Part shown: piece after piece, positions 7,376 to 11,613 of the stretch
Layout: every line of letters starts with the position of its first letter
How positions within the stretch are numbered: position 1 is the stretch's first letter
Origin: JAUWBF01 sp043815125
GTDB taxonomy: Bacteria; Verrucomicrobiota; Verrucomicrobiia; Opitutales; Opitutaceae
Direction: 5' to 3'
DNA length: 11,613 nt
Assembly: GCA_043815125.1 (NCBI GenBank)
Contig: JBDRJH010000007.1
Coordinates: 1 to 11,613, forward strand
Program-made: the position numbers and the translations under genes
The notes under the pieces: generated by a model
What the model was told of the DNA's origin: nothing
Database searches by the model: none
Seen by the model: the letters and a program-made list of their open reading frames with translations, nothing else

Positions 7376-10366
7376 CTAAGCGGCTGTGATCTCCAGCTTC
7401 AGTTTTATGACCCCGCCTGTTGAGCGGATGCGTCGAGGCGACCCCGCGCGAGATGCACGGCGCACCGTGCCTCCTTCGAGGTCGATGACTCGGCCGGGAA
7501 AGGGCAGCTCGATCTCGGCGGGCAGTCCTGCGGGCAGTATGATGCGCAGCTCAAACCGCCCCGTCTTCCGGTCATGCGACCACGACACCTCGACCGCGCC
7601 GTCCGGCGTGGGCACGCCGCCGCGCGCCCACGACAGGCCGGCCGGCCGGGGGGCGATCAAAACCGCGCGGAATCCCGGCTTGGCCGGTTGAACACCGAGG
7701 ATGTAGTGGCTGAGGAAATACGTCGGCGCGGCGGACCAGCCGTGGCAGTGACTGCGGGTCATGCGCGTCGCGTGCGGATGATACGTTTCCCAGAAGGTGG
7801 TCGCCCCCGCCTCCGTTTGCCGGCCCCAGTAATCACGGATGGTCCGCACCAGATCGGCGAAGCGCTTTTCGCGGGCCAGACCCTCCAGCACGAAGAACAT
7901 GAAAAAGGGGCTGCCCGCCTGGACGAAACCCTTGGGCGCGCGCTCCATGATCGCGCGGCTCCGTTGCAAGCGTTCCCCGGTGGCGACACCGGCGATATAG
8001 ACCGCCGTGTGCGTCTGCTGACTGAAGACCGGCGAACGCACGCCATCGGGCCGGATACAATCGATGTAGGCCCGGCGTTTCTCGTCCCAGAGATGACGGT
8101 TGATGGCGCGCGTGATGCGAGCGGCCAGCGCGGACCAGGCACGCGCCTCTTTGGCGGCTCCCAGGTTTTCGGCCAGCGTGGCGGCTTGGCGAAGACCGAG
8201 CACGGCGAGCGCGTTCAGATGCGTGATCTCGCCGTCGGGCGGCGTGTCGAGCTCCGCCCAATCGAACATGTTCCAAGCCTTGATGCGGAAGAGGCCGCGC
8301 GGGCTCAGGTGGGCCTCGATGCCCGCGATGTTGCGGGCGAGATCGCGAAGCATCCTTCGTCCGAATTTATCGTCGCCGCTGAATTGATGATGCTCCTGCG
8401 CCCAGCGCATCCATAAAAAGCTCCACGCGGGCAACAGATTCTCCCACGCGCTGGGAACCTGGCTCTCCACGAGCGGCGAGCGATCAAGGCTCTTCGCGGC
8501 GAGATCCCAGCTATAGGCGCTGAGACGCGCGTCGCCGTTGACCATGAAATCCACGAGCGCTTCGTTGCGCGCGTCGCCCACCCAGAGCGTCTGCTCGTAG
8601 CTCGGGCAGTCGGTGTAGGTGTCCTCGGAACAGCAGCGCACGGAGTGGGCGCCCGTCTCCCAGATGCGATCCAGCGCGGGATCGGAGCAGGTGAAGGCGC
8701 CTTTTCGGGCCTGCGGATAGGTGCTCATGAGCACGCGGATGAAGCGCACGCGCACCGGCCGGTCGAAGGCCCGGAAACTGAACCACGAATAACGAAAGCC
8801 GCGTCGCAGCAGCGTGCGGAAACGTTGTCTCCCCTCCCGGCAGACATACCGGAACGAGTTGTTCATGCCCTCCGCGAGATTGTGACGCCCGTCGGGTTGG
8901 ATGAATTCGAAATTGTGGTTGTCGATGATCGTGCCGGCGGGCGCATCGACTTCGAATTCGTGGAAGCCGACAACCTCTCGACCGAAGTCCAGCAGCAGGC
9001 GGACGTCGGCGCCGATCGCGGGATGAATCACCGTCCAGTCGGCGGTGTCGTGGAGGAGCGCATGGGAAGCGTCCACGCGTGGAATCTGTTTTTCCAACAC
9101 CCGCTCGGACGAGCATCGGGCGTAAATATCGGAATCGGCGATCATGTCGCGCGTGAGCGGACGAACCCAGGCGGCGTCGAAATGGATCGGATCAAGCGAG
9201 CCGCGGCGGCGGAGTTCATCAAACAGTTCCGGGGTGACGCCGGCGGGAAGGCGCTCGGCGTCCACCATAACGCGGTGAATGCCTTCCGGCGGCGGAGGCG
9301 GAGCGGAAACGTCGCCGAAGGGGCCGAGCGCCAGCCACGGTGTGGGAGCGGCGCGCTCATCGGGCCAGGCTGACCATCGCACCGGATGCTCGGTCCAGGC
9401 GTTGAGGACCATCCACCAGTAGTGCTCCGACTCGGGCAGCGCGCCCATCAGGGTGTTCCAGCCGGCTTTGAGCCGAACATGGCCGACGCCGGTATCGGTT
9501 TGCTGCAGGGTGTGATCGGAGAACTCCACGGCGCGACCGTTCAGGGTCCACGCGGGCGCGGGGCGGTCGTGCGGCGGATGGAGCGAGAGCTTTTGCGCGC
9601 GGTCACTGAAAATATGCGTCAGCAAAAGCAGTCTGCCCCGAAGGTAGTTTGCGGTGAGATCGACGTGGTTGAGGAATGCCCGGGGATTCAGATTCCACTG
9701 ATACGGCGCCGAGCTCACCGCTTCGATGGCACGCAAGCTCACCGGTGAAACGGATTCGCGGGTGAGTTGGGGAATGGGGCGCGGGGCAAATTCCGCGTGG
9801 ATACCCTTTCCCGCATTGAGGCCGGCGAGCGCGCCAGACCAAGCCGAGTCGTCGAAGTCCGGTTGCGTCCAGCCGGCGGGAGAAAGGCGGGCGTCAAACT
9901 GCTCCTCCCACGCCTGCTGGCAGCTGAGGCGAGGCACGGGCCACAAAAACCCGACGTCAGCATGCGCGCGCCAAGTCGAATCGGTGGCGAGCAGATGTTC
10001 GCCCCTGTCGTCGCTCCATGCCAATTGCGCGAGTAATCCGGCCTCGGCGTGGAGGTATTGAAAAGTGCCGACGCCGAAATGTTGCACGCGAACGGAAAGC
10101 ACATTGCGGCCGGTTCGCAGGAAGCCGCTCAGGTCGTAGGGATCCACCGGCCATGGCGAAGGCCAGGAACGGGCGGGGCCGAAACCGAGCCACTCGCCGT
10201 TGAGGAATACCTCGTAACGCGAATCGGCGGTGATCAGCAGCCGCGCGGAAGGCGCGTCGCCGGCGACATCGAACACGCGCCGAAACAGCACGATGTTGTG
10301 ATGAGGCCGGGTCGCGGCGTCGGACCAAATCCAGCATGGAGCAGATGAAAACAGAGAGGAGTTCAT
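7376..10366 (-). CDS. GH78-type glycoside hydrolase (alpha-L-rhamnosidase family), cytoplasmic
   Basis: This 996-residue protein has the GH78 architecture. The N-terminal galactose-binding-like beta-sandwich (about 10-180) starts APCWIWSD and has RYEVFLNGEWLGFGPAR. More beta-structure follows, then an (alpha/alpha)6 barrel from about 560 to 880 and a short C-terminal beta-sandwich starting VLIAPRP. In the barrel, TDCPSYEQTLWVGDARNEA holds Glu591, aligned with the general acid of the family's DCPxRDE motif, here with Tyr-Glu-Gln in place of Arg-Asp-Glu. TTFWETYHP holds Glu860, the likely general base. There is no signal peptide, so it probably acts in the cytoplasm on imported oligosaccharides, releasing terminal rhamnose or a related sugar. 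ATG 10366 has no Shine-Dalgarno upstream. It lies 38 bp after the GH39-like gene and 28 bp before the symporter, so the three probably form one transcript. The family is sure; rhamnose specificity is an inference, because many GH78-type proteins of this subgroup are untested. Confidence 0.88.
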   Translation of the reverse strand: MNSSLFSSAPCWIWSDAATRPHHNIVLFRRVFDVAGDAPSARLLITADSRYEVFLNGEWLGFGPARSWPSPWPVDPYDLSGFLRTGRNVLSVRVQHFGVGTFQYLHAEAGLLAQLAWSDDRGEHLLATDSTWRAHADVGFLWPVPRLSCQQAWEEQFDARLSPAGWTQPDFDDSAWSGALAGLNAGKGIHAEFAPRPIPQLTRESVSPVSLRAIEAVSSAPYQWNLNPRAFLNHVDLTANYLRGRLLLLTHIFSDRAQKLSLHPPHDRPAPAWTLNGRAVEFSDHTLQQTDTGVGHVRLKAGWNTLMGALPESEHYWWMVLNAWTEHPVRWSAWPDERAAPTPWLALGPFGDVSAPPPPPEGIHRVMVDAERLPAGVTPELFDELRRRGSLDPIHFDAAWVRPLTRDMIADSDIYARCSSERVLEKQIPRVDASHALLHDTADWTVIHPAIGADVRLLLDFGREVVGFHEFEVDAPAGTIIDNHNFEFIQPDGRHNLAEGMNNSFRYVCREGRQRFRTLLRRGFRYSWFSFRAFDRPVRVRFIRVLMSTYPQARKGAFTCSDPALDRIWETGAHSVRCCSEDTYTDCPSYEQTLWVGDARNEALVDFMVNGDARLSAYSWDLAAKSLDRSPLVESQVPSAWENLLPAWSFLWMRWAQEHHQFSGDDKFGRRMLRDLARNIAGIEAHLSPRGLFRIKAWNMFDWAELDTPPDGEITHLNALAVLGLRQAATLAENLGAAKEARAWSALAARITRAINRHLWDEKRRAYIDCIRPDGVRSPVFSQQTHTAVYIAGVATGERLQRSRAIMERAPKGFVQAGSPFFMFFVLEGLAREKRFADLVRTIRDYWGRQTEAGATTFWETYHPHATRMTRSHCHGWSAAPTYFLSHYILGVQPAKPGFRAVLIAPRPAGLSWARGGVPTPDGAVEVSWSHDRKTGRFELRIILPAGLPAEIELPFPGRVIDLEGGTVRRASRAGSPRRIRSTGGVIKLKLEITAA

Positions 10367-10404
10367 GAATTAAAAATGCTCCAGGTGTGGAAGCGTCCCG
10401 TGTC

Positions 10405-11613
10405 CTATTGTTGCTTCGTCAATTTCCATAGGGTGACGCTTGACGGCGGGAGATCGAAGGCGGGGAGCCGGATCGTGCCTTCGGCGGAAGCCGTGACGGC
10501 TATCGGATCGCCGGCAACCAATGCCGAGCCGGCCATTTGTATCGGATCGCCGTTTTCACAATACTGCCCGGAGTTGCCGCGAGTCGCGTCGATGACCCAG
10601 GGGGTGGCATCATAGGTGGCGTCCGCTTCTCCACCTTCCAGATAAACCAAACCGCGCCGCAGGACCGAATACGAGGGGCCCTGAGTGAAGCTCCAGTCGT
10701 AGTTGTAGATCATGACGGCCATCTCCTCCGGGCCGCCGGTTGTCGCGTAGGCTCCCGCTCCCGCGCCTTGGGCAGGCAGGAAATCCACGGGACAGCGCAC
10801 GCCGGGCATTTCCTGGAACATCCTCGCGAGGTTATACAGGGGGCGCGGGAACTGTCCGTCCTTCGTGTAGAAGGCGGGCCAGGTGTGGTTTTCCTCCGTG
10901 GAACCGTTTTTCAGGAAGTTCTGATACACGAGCATGACCGCCGCATCGACGCCGGTGTCCAGCATCTCGATGACGAAGGACGCAGCCCAGGCGGCCCCGA
11001 TGGTGTTGCCATTGATGCGTCCAGGGGAGGTCAGGTCGCCAGTCACGTTATAGCTCGGTCCCCATTCCGTGATGCCGACTTTGATCGGTCCCCTGTCCGC
11101 GAGGTGGACCGCGCCTTCTTTGAGGCTCTCAAGCTGGGTGCCAAACGCCGGGAAACGTGGCGTCGGCCTCCCGGCGATCTTTCCGTTCTCGCCGTAGAAG
11201 TGCATGGTCAACATGTCGAGTCGCGTGCCGGTGGCTTCGCTATCCTCGGCCATGAGGGTGAACCAGTTGATCGGGTAGTTGTTGACGAAGGTGCCGGCCG
11301 AGGCGGCCGGCCCCGCGATGAGCATCGGCCGGGGGTCGGCCTGCGTGAAGTCGGCGACCGCGTCGGCCCACACTTGATAAAGGCGGAAGTAGTTATCGAA
11401 CGCGACTTGCCCGCCCATCGTGAAGGCTTGCCCGGTGGGCATCCACCAGCGCGGTTTCACCGAATCGGGGTGCATCAGATCGGGCTCGTTCTCCACCTCC
11501 AGCAGGATCTCGGGCAGGGCGTTGTCACCATACCACGAATACACGTTGTCGATCCGCCAGCCGGCCTGCCCTTGGTTGGAGATTTGGAAGCGGTCGATCT
11601 TGGCGAGACCGAG
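10405..11613 (-). CDS. GH39-like (clan GH-A) glycoside hydrolase, N-terminus outside window
   Basis: The frame is open from the right edge down to the TAG at 10405-10407. Coding continues upstream of the GTG at 11544 (LGLAKIDRFQISNQGQAGW precedes it), so that GTG is internal and the N-terminus is missing. The visible ~400 residues are the second half of a TIM barrel plus a C-terminal beta-sandwich. ILLEVENEPDLM carries the clan GH-A Asn-Glu-Pro acid/base (Glu codon at 11485-11487). VGITEWGPSYN carries the likely strand-7 nucleophile Glu (codon at 11065-11067), 140 residues later. RPLYNLARMFQEMPG resembles the end of the barrel in GH39 beta-xylosidase-like proteins, and the last ~110 residues (AVMIYNYDWS to SSVTLWKLTKQQ) form the accessory sandwich typical of such enzymes. 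Export cannot be judged without the N-terminus. It is first of the visible minus-strand run, 38 bp before the GH78-type gene. Exact family and substrate are uncertain; related clan GH-A families are possible. Confidence 0.8.
   Translation of the reverse strand, partial: LGLAKIDRFQISNQGQAGWRIDNVYSWYGDNALPEILLEVENEPDLMHPDSVKPRWWMPTGQAFTMGGQVAFDNYFRLYQVWADAVADFTQADPRPMLIAGPAASAGTFVNNYPINWFTLMAEDSEATGTRLDMLTMHFYGENGKIAGRPTPRFPAFGTQLESLKEGAVHLADRGPIKVGITEWGPSYNVTGDLTSPGRINGNTIGAAWAASFVIEMLDTGVDAAVMLVYQNFLKNGSTEENHTWPAFYTKDGQFPRPLYNLARMFQEMPGVRCPVDFLPAQGAGAGAYATTGGPEEMAVMIYNYDWSFTQGPSYSVLRRGLVYLEGGEADATYDATPWVIDATRGNSGQYCENGDPIQMAGSALVAGDPIAVTASAEGTIRLPAFDLPPSSVTLWKLTKQQ

Noticed and set aside
7574..8416. 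280-codon plus-strand frame opposite the GH78-type gene
   Set aside because: No domain or sensible composition; the minus strand carries catalytic motifs throughout this stretch.

Overview
This is a very GC-rich, densely coding window whose genes all concern breakdown and uptake of complex carbohydrate. It carries a C-terminal fragment of a protein with carbohydrate-binding modules, a secreted clan GH-A-type glycosidase, a GH130 family protein, a sodium:solute symporter, a GH78-type (alpha-L-rhamnosidase family) enzyme and a GH39-like glycosidase. The high G+C, the near absence of Shine-Dalgarno sequences, the mix of CBM9-like modules, GH78, GH39-like and GH130 proteins with an SSS symporter, and the absence of any SusC/SusD pair are most like a Verrucomicrobiota (Opitutales-type) genome. 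That placement is inference from gene content; no marker gene is present.

Layout. The left half (1-5234) is a plus-strand run with gaps of 11 and 31 bp. First comes the end of a protein bearing CBM4/9-like and CBM9-like modules. Next is a large exported glycosidase gene whose reading frame is broken twice, +1 near 2850-2873 and -1 near 3783-3792. The run ends with a cytoplasmic GH130 gene. The right half (5335-11613) is a minus-strand run with gaps of 38 and 28 bp: a GH39-like glycosidase (5' end outside the window), the GH78-type enzyme, then the symporter. The two runs converge on about 100 bp (5235-5334) with no convincing terminator. Both promoters lie outside the window.

How they may work together (inference). 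The exported glycosidase and its neighbour would bind and cut polysaccharide outside the cytoplasm through their C-terminal binding modules. The symporter would import released sugars or short oligosaccharides. The GH78-type and GH130 proteins, which lack signal peptides, would finish the job in the cytoplasm. A glycan containing rhamnose and mannose-type sugars fits the families, but the substrate cannot be fixed from sequence alone.

The points most worth a second look are: (1) the GH130 protein has Ala in place of the Asp of the YDPRV motif, the proposed catalytic acid of the family; (2) the two compensating frameshifts in the large glycosidase gene; (3) the tandem, closely similar C-terminal binding modules in the first two genes; (4) the clan GH-A-like catalytic domain of the second gene, which I cannot place in a named family; (5) start codons preceded by CCTCC-type rather than AGGAGG-type sequence.
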